A stretch of 64,000 bases of DNA, from the NCBI GenBank assembly GCA_963576565.1, contig OY755047.1:4620931-4684930 (forward strand), written 5' to 3'. The notes beneath the pieces were generated by a model. That model was not told the origin of the DNA. It made no database searches and saw only the letters and a list, made by a program, of their open reading frames with translations. Below, piece by piece: positions 42,739 through 53,447 of the stretch (position 1 is its first letter; every line of letters begins with the position of its first letter). The position numbers were made by a program, and so were the translations under genes. The stretch comes from Aspidapion aeneum. Its lineage: Eukaryota; Arthropoda; Insecta; Coleoptera; Brentidae.

Positions 42739-42985
42739 CTATAGTTCAAATTATACCCATTTGTAATGACGTCATTTTTGTTTATCATTGTTTAGTATAT
42801 TATAAACAACGGTGACAATAAACTTTTGAAAAAAAGTAGTGTCTATGATTTAAATAGGTAGGTAATTGGTTATGTGAAGTATCCGTCACTGTCAATCAAA
42901 AACACTGATTGGCAAAAATATCTACGCCATACGTTTTTTTCTTACCTGGTGACGTCATTACAAATGCGTATAATTTAGACTATAG
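42739..42985. mobile_element. 247-bp TIR element (CTATAG...TGACGTCA arms)
   Basis: Arms of 36 bp (42739-42774 and 42950-42985) read CTATAGTTCAAATTATACCC...TGACGTCA and its near complement. Interior non-coding. Confidence 0.75.
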
Positions 42986-42992
42986 TTATGTT

Positions 42993-43642
42993 ACAAGACG
43001 CTAGCGCTACCAAGTCCACTTTCAATCCCTGGCTTCGCAAGCGCAGATCTACCAATATTATTTACCTCATGTCTTAGAATAGATGCATACAGGGTGATTT
43101 TCACTTGAATGATTCTAACCACATGAAAATAGAAAGTTTCAAAAACCTAACCTAACAAAACCTAATCAAATTTAACCGAACCGAAGGAAACTGCACCAAT
43201 AATTTTTTTCAAAAAAAAAACTTTCCTGACTTCCTGCCCGGGATCCTAGAGGATGTGAATCCGAACCGAACCAAACCGAACCTAACCAAACTAAACTACA
43301 ACACGTACTGCTAATTAGGTTTAGTTGGGTAGGGTTAGGTTTGGATAGGTTCGGTTCAGTACGGTCCGGTTCGGATTCACATCCTCTAGCATCCCAGGTA
43401 GGAAGTCAGGAAAGTTTTTTTTTTTTTAAATATTGGTTTAGTTTGCTTTGGTTCGGTTCGGTTAGATCTGATTAGGTTTCGTTAGGTTAGGTTTTTGAAA
43501 CTTTCTATTTTCATGTGGTTAGAATCATTCAAGTGAAAATCACCCTGTACATCGATTCTAATACATGAGGTAAATAATATTGGTAGATCTACGCATGCGA
43601 AGCCAGGGATTGGAAGTGGACTTGGTAGCGCTAGCGTCTTGT
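42993..43642. repeat. ~650-bp near-perfect palindrome
   Basis: Left arm from ACAAGACGCTAGCGCTACCA; right arm ends with its complement. The arms are about 315 bp with the axis near 43318. The inner element 43090-43547 has its own TA-flanked ends. Outside it the arms (CCAATATTATTTACCTCATG and complement) also pair, so an older palindrome hosts a younger one. Confidence 0.85.
43090..43547. mobile_element. 458-bp fully palindromic MITE with GGTTN pentamers
   Basis: CAGGGTGATTTTCACTTGAA to its complement, TA at 43088-43089 and 43548-43549. Both arms carry runs of AACCN (left: AACCTAACCTAAC, CCGAACCGAACCAAACCGAA) or NGGTT (right: GTTGGGTAGGGTTAGGTTTG). Non-coding. Confidence 0.85.
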
Positions 43643-43699
43643 TAGTTATGTTATCTTTACGTTTTAATTTTCAGTTTAATCGATTTAGAACTCCATCAT

Positions 43700-44119
43700 A
43701 CTTTTATCTGGGAGCACGGCCGTGAGACGCCAAGTTCGCGGAAACTGCTGTAACATCTTGTCTTAAAACACTTCAGCCCATATTTGACCTATCTAAAACT
43801 CTAGTTCGGACTGAGCTACGAAACTCAAACTTTGCACGGTCGTAGATCTTCATAAAGTTAACAACCGCTCCAAGTTTCGCGGACTTCCATAAAGTAGTGA
43901 AGTAAAAGTAAAGTAAAAAAAACGCAAAATTCTAATTTAATTTCCTCCCCTATACCAGACCAGACTAATGAGGAAATATGATAAAACTATTTAAAAAAAA
44001 TCAAATCCCCAAAATTTTAATTTGCTTCCCTCCCCTATAAATGTTAAGTTATGTAAAAGTAACATTGTCCACTTCCAGGAACGCTAGAGAGCTTTGGAAG
44101 ACTGATAGGAACTTAAAGT

Positions 44120-44122
<3 letters not shown>
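43700..44122 (-). repeat. Inverted copy of the 29.3-30.5-kb interspersed repeat
   Basis: Shares, inverted, TTCAGCCCATATTTGACCTA, TTAATTTCCTCCCCTATA and ACTTCCAGGAACGCTAGAGA. It continues after the (AT)n and MITE at about 44715-44830 (TTTTCCTCCCCTATAAATGT). Confidence 0.65.

Positions 44123-44125
<3 letters not shown>

Positions 44126-44212
<87 letters not shown>
44126..44212. repeat. (AT)n microsatellite
   Basis: Near-pure AT dinucleotides, continued at 44669-44706 after the MITE at 44213-44666 that split it. Confidence 0.9.
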
Positions 44213-44215
<3 letters not shown>

Positions 44216-44666
44216 GGTGAGGAAAAAGTACCGGGACCCCTTCAAACAAGAAACAATTTGCGATTTGTTTTGACACAATATTGAGATATAATGTCATTGT
44301 CACAGCTACACGCATAATAAAATACAGGGGTAATTAAATAATCTACGAGTTTCTTAAAGTGTTAAGGCCACTTTAAGAACAATTATTTAATTTATATTCT
44401 TCGAAATGTCATTCTGACACAAAATTACAATGTCATTTTAAACGTAGATTTTTATTCTCCATCGAATGGTAAAAGAAAAAATATGGTTTTCATTTAAATT
44501 TTTAAATTTGACCTCCGAAAAACTCCTAATGCTGACAGATACGTCAATGTCAATGTCACGACCAAATAGAACAAATTCAATCCTAAAACTTTTATTTAGA
44601 CCATTTTTGCAAATAACTCTTAGTTATCGAGATATTTAGGGGTCCCGGTACTTTTTCCTCACCCTG
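44213..44666 (+). mobile_element. 454-bp CAGGGTGAGGAAAAAG MITE inside (AT)n
   Basis: TIRs CAGGGTGAGGAAAAAGTACC and complement (at least 28 bp, to GGGACCCC), TA at both sides. Non-coding. The second copy, inverted, is at 46216-46670. Confidence 0.9.
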
Positions 44667-44667
44667 T

Positions 44668-44713
<46 letters not shown>

Positions 44714-44894
44714 TGTTATTACTCTGAGGATAGGAACCATGATCAAACAATGGGAAAATGTTTAAGAACACCAACATTTTTATTTATTTTCCTCCCCTAT
44801 AAATGTAAAGTTATTTAAAAGTTTCGAACAATATTCCGTACATTTTACTACTTTAAAACATAAATATCCAAATCCTTTAAAAAAGAAGTGAAAT

Positions 44895-45262
44895 TATAAC
44901 AAAAACATTTCATATAAAAAAGCCACGTACGCGAAAATGGTATTTCGTAAAAAGAATTGAGATAAAAGTAAAGCTAAGTTCTCCAATACAAATTTCAAAT
45001 GAAGAGTTGTTACTAGTTTGAAAATATTTTTCTAAACTTGGCTATTACGGCTGCAAATGACTCTTAGGCACAGTGCTAAATTGAACATAAAGAAGTTTGG
45101 CTGGAATAGCAAAGTTTAAAAAACATTTCCAAACTAGTAACAACCTTTCATTTTGAAATTTGTATTGGAAAACTTGGCTTTACTTTTATCTCAATTCTTT
45201 TTACGGAATACCATTTTCGCGTATTTGGCTTTTTTTTACAAGAAATGTTTTTGTTATGGTTG
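44895..45262. mobile_element. Foldback element with ~150-bp arms
   Basis: ATAACAAAAACATTT at the left pairs with AAATGTTTTTGTTAT at the right; the arms keep GCGAAAATGGTATT and AAGAATTGAGATAAAAGTAA. The loop is about 70 bp. One arm recurs at 27535-27690. Confidence 0.8.
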
Positions 45263-45676
45263 ACAATTTTTTACAAGAGCAGAGTCTATTAATTGTGGAT
45301 TAACCAACAATTTTAATCTTAATATTGATCAGAGCACGTGAAGCGGTGTCTAAAATTAGGCTCGTCGAAAAAATTCCATTCGAAATCCGAATAATCGAGG
45401 TCAGGAACGCCGATTTCTTAATCCTACGAATTAAAACGATCTGGTGTCCAAACGTAATTTTTTTTTTATTAAAGAACGTTTCTCGGATCTTATAACGACG
45501 GTTTTTAGTTTTTATTTTTTATTTTTACCTTCCTAGCCCGCGCAGCAATGGCTAGAAAATGTATTGTTTTCGATTTTTCGCTCACCTCAAGTCACGGGCA
45601 GTCAAGAATATATGTCATATTAGGTGGAAAAACCCTGAAATTTCTTTAAAAAATAGGTGCAAGCTGGATTTTTGTA
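45263..45676. other. Intergenic, no recognised feature
   Basis: Balanced to AT-rich, no ORF; precedes a TA target. Confidence 0.5.
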
Positions 45677-45678
45677 TA

Positions 45679-46768
45679 CAGTGAAATCTCTCCTTGCGGA
45701 CACCTCTATTAAGCGGACACTCCCTTTAGGCGGACAAATTTTGTAGAACCAAGCTTTTCCCTATTTCTTTACATGTAAAATTCACTCCTATAACCGAACA
45801 GTCTAATAACCAGACGCGGACAATTTTTTTTGGTTAAAAATTCTGAAACCTCCCGTAACCGGACGCGAACCTCTGACATCGGGATGGAACGCTGCACGAC
45901 ATGGGCATAAATATTATGTAGTATGCTGGCAACAACGCACTCTGCTGCTGTGAAATTACCTCCTTCTTTTTTAATGCGAAGACTAAATACTTCTGTCGTA
46001 TTTATAACATATTTTATTTGGCGGGACTGCTGTTTTATTTTTATTGTCCGGTTGGGTGGTAATATATCTCTTTGAAATAGAGCCTAGTAAAAAACTTCTT
46101 AGTTTTATTAAAGTTGTTAACGTTTCGGAGGCTACATGTATCAGCACGAAAGATAGCTGAAAAATTTAATATCGGAAAAAAACTCAAACAGCGGAAATTG
46201 TAAATGATTATTATACACGGTGAGGAAAAAGTACCGGGACCCCTAAATATCTCGATAACTAAGAGTTATTTGCAAAAATGGTCTAAATAAAAGTTTTAGG
46301 ATTGAATTTGTTCTATTTGGTCGTGACATTGACATTGACGTATCTGTCAGCATTAGGAGTTTTTCGGAGGTCAACTTTAAAAATTTAAATAAAAACCATA
46401 TTTTTTTCTTTTACCATTCGATGGAGAATAAAAATCTACGTTTAAAATGACATTGTAATTTTGTGTCAGAATGACATTTCGAAAAATATAAATTAAATAG
46501 TTGTTCTTAAAGTGGCCTTAACACTTTAAGAAACTCGTAGATTATTTAATTACCCCTGTATTTTATTATGCGTGTAGCTGAGACAATGACATTATATCTT
46601 AATATTGTGTCAAAACAAATCGCAAATTGTTTCTTGTTTGAAGGGGTCCCGGTACTTTTTCCTCACCCTGTATATTAAAATTTCGCGTTCCCCCTCATAA
46701 GCGGACACCTCCATTAAGCGGACAAAATTGACAAAACCGTGAGTGTCCGCTTATAGGAGGTTTCACTG
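45679..46768 (+). mobile_element. pogo/Tigger-like element C with nested MITE
   Basis: CAGTGAAATCTCTCC to GGAGGTTTCACTG-type end, TA at 45677-45678 and 46769-46770. 46080-46205 retains the transposase N-terminal vestige (PSKKLLSF, then KIAEKFNIG-like after a break). Without the insert at 46216-46670 its length (~635 bp) matches element A. Confidence 0.88.
46216..46670 (-). mobile_element. 455-bp CACGGTGAGGAAAAAG MITE (nested)
   Basis: Inverted copy of 44213-44666; TA at 46214-46215 and 46671-46672. One end has CACGGTG instead of CAGGGTG. Confidence 0.9.
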
Positions 46769-46776
46769 TAATTATT

Positions 46777-46982
46777 CCTTAGTATCTGGGACACATCCCC
46801 ACATATTCTCCACCAAAATCACCCTTGAGCTTCGAACTCCCCAAAGGTCCTAAAAATCAGTATTTTGCAATTTTCTCGAAAACTAATGACTTCTTTCAAA
46901 AAGTGGAAATAGAAAAAATACGCAAAATCATTCGGTCTATAATGCAAAATTAAGAAAAAAACATAACCTAACGTTTTAAAAA
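46777..46982. repeat. Left arm of a 3.5-kb inverted-repeat block
   Basis: The reverse complement of 50085-50312, at roughly 80% by eye: TTTTCTCGAAAAC, TACGCAAAATCAT, AAGAAAAAAACATAACCTAA, CTTGAGCTTCG. Everything between (two GTCT elements and the Penelope-like segment) is enclosed. Confidence 0.75.
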
Positions 46983-47722
46983 ATACTCTGCCAATATATG
47001 GGCCCCTAAGCTCACACTAGGTACTATAGTTATAGTGTACGTGTGAGCTAATATAACTAAAAACTGAAATATATTTTATTCAACTCCAGACTAAATTACC
47101 TTTTGTTTGATACCACACAAGCCATGTTTTGACTTAAACTCAAATTTTTGAAATCTACCCCACCCCTAAAAAAAAAACAAAAACTATAATGTATTTTGTT
47201 AAACTCCGGACTCAATTACCTTTCGTTTGATATCACACACGCCATATTTTCACTTAAACTCTAATTTTTGAAATATACCCCCACCCTTTTTTTAAAATAA
47301 ATTAAAATGTATTTTGCTTAACTCCAGACATAATTACCTTTCGTTTGATATCACATACGCCATATTTTCACATAAACTCTAATTTTTGAAATCTACCCCC
47401 ACCCTTTTATTCGGTTTGTGTTCGGTGGATTTTGTTCATTTTTAAATGGGACCATCTCGACCCAAGACTCAGCCTAGGTACCAAATTTCATTAAAATCGG
47501 CCAAGCGGTTTTTAAGTTATGCGCGTTGGTCGTTACAGACAGACAGACAGACATACAGACAGACAGACAGACAGACAGACAGACGGCGCAACAAAAAAGT
47601 TTCAAAATCATCTGAAACGCAAAGATATATAAAAAATTTTGAAATCGGAGCAACTTTTTTTTTCTCGAAAAAATTAGGATCACCATAGCTCACACTACTA
47701 TAGTATAGTATATGTGTGAGCT
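46983..47722 (-). mobile_element. GTCT-microsatellite element, copy 2
   Basis: Minus-strand copy. Left, GGGCCCCTAAGCTCACACTA hairpin; three ~115-bp units (about 47063-47403); GGACCATCTCGACCC; a (CAGA)n tract at about 47536-47583; right hairpin at 47691-47722. Confidence 0.8.
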
Positions 47723-48130
47723 AATTAATTAAAAAAAAATATATTTTATTTTTTTTTCTACCCTGTATTTAACTTGTTTTAAAATTGTAAGACTTTATAA
47801 CATTAAGCTTGATTCCCACTTGTACAAAACAGCATGCATTTAAATTTAGTTTTTGTTTCTGAAAAGTTAAACAACTTTCAGTAAGGCTTAGGCCAATGGT
47901 CCATAATATCCGGACCGCCAACAGGACAAAAAAAATATTTTCATACAATTAAGCACTTGTATAAGAAAAAAAGGCGTACATACAAAAAGTTCAACTTCTG
48001 GGTAGAAACAGCTTTAAAATATGCGCAAATATGCACACTTTTATTATATTTGAAATTCTAGCCAAACTGCTATAGCAAAAATAGTGTTCACTAAACTTTA
48101 ATGGAACAAAGGGGTGTAAACACAATAAAT
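47723..48130. other. Intergenic, no recognised feature
   Basis: AT-rich. No gene seen. Confidence 0.45.
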
Positions 48131-48132
48131 GT

Positions 48133-48720
48133 CGTGTGAAACCACCAGAAACAACTACTCCGAAGGAAAATACCCCTACCGGCATTGAATTATACTGATG
48201 GTTTGAGGCTTGCGTTGGGAACTTGTTAAAACTGTTTGGTTTTCACTTTCTTCAACGTCGATCACGAGGATACGAGTGATACCCGTCTGGAACACGTCCT
48301 GATAGTCAGGAACAAAGGTTCCATGCCAATCCACGACCAACAACACAACATTTGTTCCTGACTATCAGGACGTGTTCCAACCGGGGATCACTCGTATCCT
48401 CGTGATCGACGTTGGAGAAAGTGAAAACCAAACAGTTTTAACAAGTTCCCAACGAAAGCCTCAAACCATCAGTATAATTCAATGCCGGTAGGGGTATTTT
48501 CCCTCGGAGTAGTTGTTTCTGGTGGTTTCACACAACTTATGCTTTATACGGAGCTATCGCCTACATTCACCTGAGGATGGCCCAAAAGGTCGAAACCGGT
48601 CCGGTCGTAGATTGGCATGGAACATTTGTTCCTGACTATCAGGACGTGTTCCAGACGGGGATCACTCGTATCCTCGTGATCGACGTTGGAGAAAGTGAAA
48701 ACCAAACAGTTTTAAAATAA
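48133..48720. mobile_element. Penelope-like terminal repeats, head-to-head plus a third partial copy
   Basis: An inverted pair (about 48133-48330 and 48350-48533) shares ACCACCAGAAACAACTACTC, AACAAGTTCCCAACG and GATCACGAGGATACGAGTGA. A third partial copy (48596-48715) repeats the second in direct orientation. Between them lies a hammerhead-like motif (next entry). This arrangement (inverted and direct long terminal repeats, hammerhead in the repeat) is known from Penelope-like elements. No reverse transcriptase or GIY-YIG sequence is present, so the assignment rests on structure. Confidence 0.5.
48560..48612 (+). ncRNA. Candidate hammerhead ribozyme motif
   Basis: CTGAGGA (48571-48577) fits the CUGANGA core; TGGCCCAAAAGGTC forms a short stem II with loop; GAAA (48592-48595) is the second core strand. 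ACCG-GTC-CGGT can form a 4-bp stem III, and GTC at 48604-48606 gives the cleavage triplet. Stem I is weak: only GU (48607-48608) pairs with AC (48569-48570) directly, with CTAC/GTAG possible after an asymmetric bulge. It may be an inactive copy. Confidence 0.5.
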
Positions 48721-49044
48721 ATGTCACCTGAGGGTGGTTTTTTAAAGGCTGAAAATTATAAATATGAGTATATAAAGTTTTACCGAATAGTCGGCGTATC
48801 ATGATTTTTCCCCAAATATAAAAGTATAAAGTTTTAGTAAAAATATTGACATAGAAAACTGAAAATTGCATATTAATACGAGTATTTGTCAAAACATTAT
48901 GTAAGTACTTCTGTGTATAATTTTCAACCATTAATAAACCACCCTTATAATAGAGACCATTACCCTTAACGCCTTTGTCACATTTAAGTTTAGTCAAACA
49001 CATTTTTTTTTAATATCTCTTAAGCTGGAAATTCAAATAAAATA
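48721..49044. other. Intergenic, no recognised feature
   Basis: AT-rich; a 113-codon minus-strand frame at 48662-49003 starts in the Penelope-like repeat, has no recognised domain and is not called. Confidence 0.45.
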
Positions 49045-49781
49045 ATCTGCCAATATATGGGCCCCTAAGCTCACACTAGGTACTATAGTTATAGTGTACG
49101 TGTGAGCTAATATAACTAAAAACTGAAATATATTTTATTCAACTCCAGACTAAATTACCTTTTGTTTGATACCACACAAGCCATGTTTTGACTTAAACTC
49201 AAATTTTTAAAATCTACCCCCACCCTTAAAAAAAAAACAAAAACTAAAATGTATTTTGTTAAACTCCGGACTCAATTACCTTTCGTTTGATATCACACAC
49301 GCCATATTTTCACTTAAACTCTAATTTTTGAAATATACCCCCACCCTTTTTTTTAAATAAATTAAAATGTATTTTGTTTAACTCCAGACTTAATTACCTT
49401 TCATTTGATATCACACACGCCATATTTTCACATAAACTCTAATTTTTGAAATCTACCCCCACCCTTTATTTGGTTTGTGTTCGGTGGATTTCGTTCATTT
49501 TTAAATGGGACCATCTCGACCCAAGACCGAGCCTTGGTACCAAATTTCAATAAAATCGGTCAAGCGGTTTTTGAGTTATGCGCGTTGGTCGTTACAGACA
49601 TACAGACAGACAGACATACAGACAGACAGACAGACAGACAGACGGCGCAACAAAAAAGTTTCAAAATTATCTGAAACGCAAAGATATATAAAAATTTTTG
49701 AAATCGGAGCAACTTTTTTTTTCTCGAAAAAATTAGGATCACCATAGCTCACACTACTATAGTATAGTATATGTGTGAGCT
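49045..49781 (-). mobile_element. GTCT-microsatellite element, copy 3
   Basis: Nearly identical to copy 2 and in the same orientation, including the CTGCCAATATATGGGCCCCT start, three internal units and the right hairpin. The (CAGA)n tract (about 49595-49641) differs in interruptions. Confidence 0.8.
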
Positions 49782-50084
49782 AATAAAAATGTGCGCAGAA
49801 GTTAAATATTTTTAATATTACGCTTTTTTGTGTCGCACAGTTCCTTTTTGTATAAAAATTAAATATTAAAAATCCCAATGGTGGTCCGGTTGGTATTAAC
49901 TACTTTCCTAACCTTTACTTAAATTTGTATAACTTAAAAAAAAACAAAAACTAAATTTTAGAAATTGGGGTTTGACACAAGTGAGGATCAAGCTCCATAT
50001 TACAAAGTATTAACATTTTAAAACAAGTTACCTACAGAGTGAAAAAAAAATTAAATAAAAGACAATCATTTTTTTTTAATATAT

Positions 50085-50312
50085 TTTTTAAAATGTTAGG
50101 TTAGGTTTTTTTCTTAATTCTATAGTATAGAATATATGATTTTGCGTATATTTTCACTCTTGACTTTTTTTGAAAAAGTTATTGGTTTTCGAGAAAATCA
50201 CAAAAAAACTAATTTTTAGAACATTTGGGGCCTTATATCTAGCGAAGCTCAAGGATAATTTTGGCGGAGAATATATGGGGACGTATCCTGGACAGTCCTA
50301 AATAACACGCAT
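50085..50312. repeat. Right arm of the 3.5-kb inverted-repeat block
   Basis: Partner of 46777-46982; see that entry. Ends near GGGGACGTATCCTGGACAG. Confidence 0.75.
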
Positions 50313-50740
50313 CAAAATTTGACGCAAACTAAGAGTTCCTACTTATAAACTAAAATACCCTGAATGCTTTTTAAACAGAGATAAAGTCACTTAAAGATAC
50401 TTTTAAAAAAAGGTCAGAAAGATCACAGTTATAAACATGAATGATTTTAAAATCTGAAAAATCATCTTATTCAAAAATAAAACAAACATCTATTCATTAA
50501 TAAAATAAAAATATTTTCTAGTTGATGATTATTGTTTTTCATTTATGAGTTTCAAGGCTTATGCATTTTTCTAGATAGCAACAAAACTTAAGGGTGTCAA
50601 CCAATGACAAATGGTGAAAGTGACTACACTTAACCCCTTATTGGACAGCTTTCTTAGTCTAGCGCCTTCTATACTGAGAAATGGCCTTACAAAATATGGA
50701 CATTTTAAATCAGTATTATATACAGGTATTATTGGATTTG
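50313..50740. other. Intergenic, no recognised feature
   Basis: No repeat link seen; a frame open from 50681 runs into the LINE. Confidence 0.45.
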
Positions 50741-50744
50741 GCTC

Positions 50745-51742
50745 AGGACTATCAATGCATAAACGGACATCCAGTACCTGATGATTGGAAAATTGCATTC
50801 ATCTCCTCAATACATAAAAAAGGAATCATGCTGGATTGCAACAATTACATAGGAATTTTAGTAACCAGTACTTTAAGTAGATTGTATGGTAGGATTCTTA
50901 GAAATCTAATAGAGAATGATCTTCCTGAACAAGAAGAAGAAGAGCAAGGTGGTTTTCATGCAGGAAGATCTTGTAGTGATAATGTTTTTTGTCTTAAACA
51001 AGTAATTGAGAAAAAGAGTGCCAGAAATATAGAGACTCAAGTAACCTTTGAGGACCTACAAAAAGCATATGATACAGTTCCAGTAGAAAAATTATGGACA
51101 ATGTTAGAGCAAACTAATATCAATCATACATACAGAAAGACTATAAAAGAACTATACAAAGGGTCAAAAATTAAAATTGGAAATCGACTTTCAAAGGAAT
51201 TCCTGGTAACAAAAGCCTTAAGACAGGGATGTTGTATCTCTCCAACTCTTTTTAAAATATATTGCAGTAGCTCTAAAAAACTGGAAACGTAAAGTGCACG
51301 GCATGGGAATACAACTTAACGACCGATTTACCATATACACACTACAGTTTGCTGACGGCCAAGTAATTATTGCTAATGATAAACAAGACATGGAGTATAT
51401 GACGAGAAAGTTAACGGAAGAATATCAAAAGTGGGGGTTAACAGTGAACGTGGACAAGACACAGTACTTATGTATTGGAAACGAAACAAGTGAATTAGAA
51501 CTAGACAATGGACTAACAGTATCTCCATACAATGAGTATGTATACTTTGGTGTCACATTTGATAAGACAGGAACAGACTGTAAAGAACTGGAAAAAAAAT
51601 AGTAATAGCAAAAAAGGTTATTGGTTGTCTTAACAATATTTTATGGAGCAGAGAGATAAAAGAGAATGAAAAATTAACCATATATGAAACAATGGTAAAA
51701 AGCAAGCTGTTGTATGGAATAGAGACTTGTCGCGTAACAGAA
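50745..51742 (+). pseudogene. RTE-type LINE family A, longest RT copy, catalytic Asp lost
   Basis: The frame 50681-51292 covers RT fingers (PDDWKIAFISSIHKKG), GFHAGRSCSDNVFCLKQVI, motif A FEDLQKAYDTVP (Asp kept) and motif B LRQGCCISPTLFKIY. A small deletion near 51268 shifts frame. 51294-51602 continues with motif C as FADGQ: the second Asp is Gly, which should abolish polymerisation. LTVNVDKTQYLCIG and the thumb follow; a one-base change at the A-run near 51598 ends the frame. Homology stops at 51742 in CRVTEI, cut by a 516-repeat fragment, so the 3' tail is missing. The first ~22 codons of the open frame may precede the LINE. Confidence 0.88.
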
Positions 51743-51822
51743 ATCGGGTAAAAAGGAGTTTTTGTTTCTCTCTCTTTCTTTTTTAAATTCACGGGTACTG
51801 AATTTCACGTAGGTTAGTATGA
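51743..51822. repeat. 516-bp repeat fragment
   Basis: TCGGGTAAAAAGGAGTTTTT (inverted family segment) joined to TTTTTAAATTCACGGGTAC (direct family end). It sits exactly where the preceding LINE is cut. Confidence 0.65.
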
Positions 51823-52145
51823 TAAATGTCATAAAAGGAATATTTCAAAGGTGACATTTTAAAATAGTGAATTTTAACAGGATTTAAAATGCATTTATTA
51901 CAGATTATAGCGGCAACACGTGGTCTTACCTCAAGGCCTAATAATTTTTAATGACTTCAGTTTAATATTTACTTAATCATTATCTTACTTAGATATGAGT
52001 CTCGACCTTTTTTATATGTGTAATTTAATTTTGTTAATTGGTTTCGTAAAAAAATTAAAAAAGAAAATAATAAAAAAATTAATTTTTTATTAAATTACAT
52101 TATATTTTGTGTTAGTCCACAACTACACTTGTCTATTTTTTAAAT
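51823..52145. other. Intergenic, no recognised feature
   Basis: AT-rich, no gene. Confidence 0.5.
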
Positions 52146-52195
52146 AATGAAAACAGACTGAATTTTCGTAAATAGGGGAAACGGGGGTAAATGGG

Positions 52196-53447
52196 ATTTA
52201 CTATTATGTCGATTTAGAACGTTTTTCTACGGTGTCCGACGCCTATTCTTCACCTCCTTCGATCCTGACAATCATTTTCTGTCAGATTTTTTTGACTCAT
52301 TGATTTTTGGATTGACTGTTGCCATTCTAGTTTAGGACGCCATCTTTCTCTGCGCCCTATTGGTTGCCATTCTAGGACCTGCTTGGGTAATCTTTCGTCG
52401 TTCATTCGTGGTACATGGTCGTACCATATCAGTTGCCTTTTAGTCATCCATTATGCTTCCCTCGATTCCCATTCTTTCTTTTATGATCTCATTTCTTATG
52501 TGATCTGTTCTAGATATTCTCATTGATCATCTTATTGCATCCATTTCGACCTTTCCAGTTTTGTTTTGTATTTTTCGGTTACGCGACAAGTCTCTATTCC
52601 ATACAACAGCGCGATTTTCACCATTGTTTCATATATGTTAAATTTTTCATTCTGTTTTATCTCTCTGCTCCATAAAATACTGTTAGACAACCAATAACCT
52701 TTTTTGCTTTTATTCTTTTTTCCAGTTCTTTACAGTCTGTTCCTGTCTTATCAAATGTGACACTAAAGTATACATACTCATTGCATGGAGATATTGTTTG
52801 TCCATTGTCTAGTTCTAATTCACTTGTTTCGTTTCCAATACATAAGTACTGTGTCTTGTCCACGTTCAATATTAAGCCCACTTTTGATATTCTTATGTTA
52901 ACTTTCTCGTCATATACTCCATGTCTTGTTTATCATTAGCTATAATTACTTGGCCGTCACCAAACTGTAGTGTGTATATGGTAAATCGGTCGTTAAGTTG
53001 TATTCCCATGCCGTGCACTTTACGTTTCCAGTTTTTTAGAGCTACTACGATATATATTTTAAAAAGAGTTGGAGAGATACAACATCCCTGTCTTAAGGCT
53101 TTTGTTACCAGGAATTCCTTTGAAAGTCGATTTCCAATTCTAATTTTAGATTTTGACCCTTTGTATATTTCTTTTCTCGCTTTTATGTATGTATGATTGA
53201 TATTAGTCTGCTCTAACACTGTCCATAATTTTTCTACTGGAACGGTATCATATACTTTTTGTAGGTCCACAAAGGTAATATGAGTCTATATATTTCTGGC
53301 GCTCCTTTTCTTAATTACTTGTTTAAGACAAAAAACATTATCACTACAAGATCTGCTTGCACGAAACCCACTTTGCTCTTCTTTTTCTTGTTCCTGAAAA
53401 TCATTCTCTATTAGATCTCTAAGAATCCTACCGTACAATCTACTTAA
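52196..53447 (-). pseudogene. RTE-type LINE family A, inverted copy with ~39-bp target duplication
   Basis: Minus strand from 53447 (at LSRLYGRIL): RT motif A as MDLQKVYDTVP, motif B LRQGCCISPTLFKIY, motif C as FGDGQ (second Asp lost and Ala to Gly). 52881-52657 continues NVDKTQYLCIG...DKTGTDCKELEKR and 52447-52250 the C-terminal tail. The 3' end is near 52196. ACAGACTGAATTTTCGTAAA begins a ~39-bp direct repeat on both sides (52153-52191 and 53457-53495), consistent with target-primed insertion. It shares FxDGQVIIANDKQDMEYM with the 50.7-kb copy. Confidence 0.88.

Noticed and set aside
44049..44315. Frames encoding IYIYIYIY stretches
   Set aside because: Direct translation of the (AT)n microsatellite.
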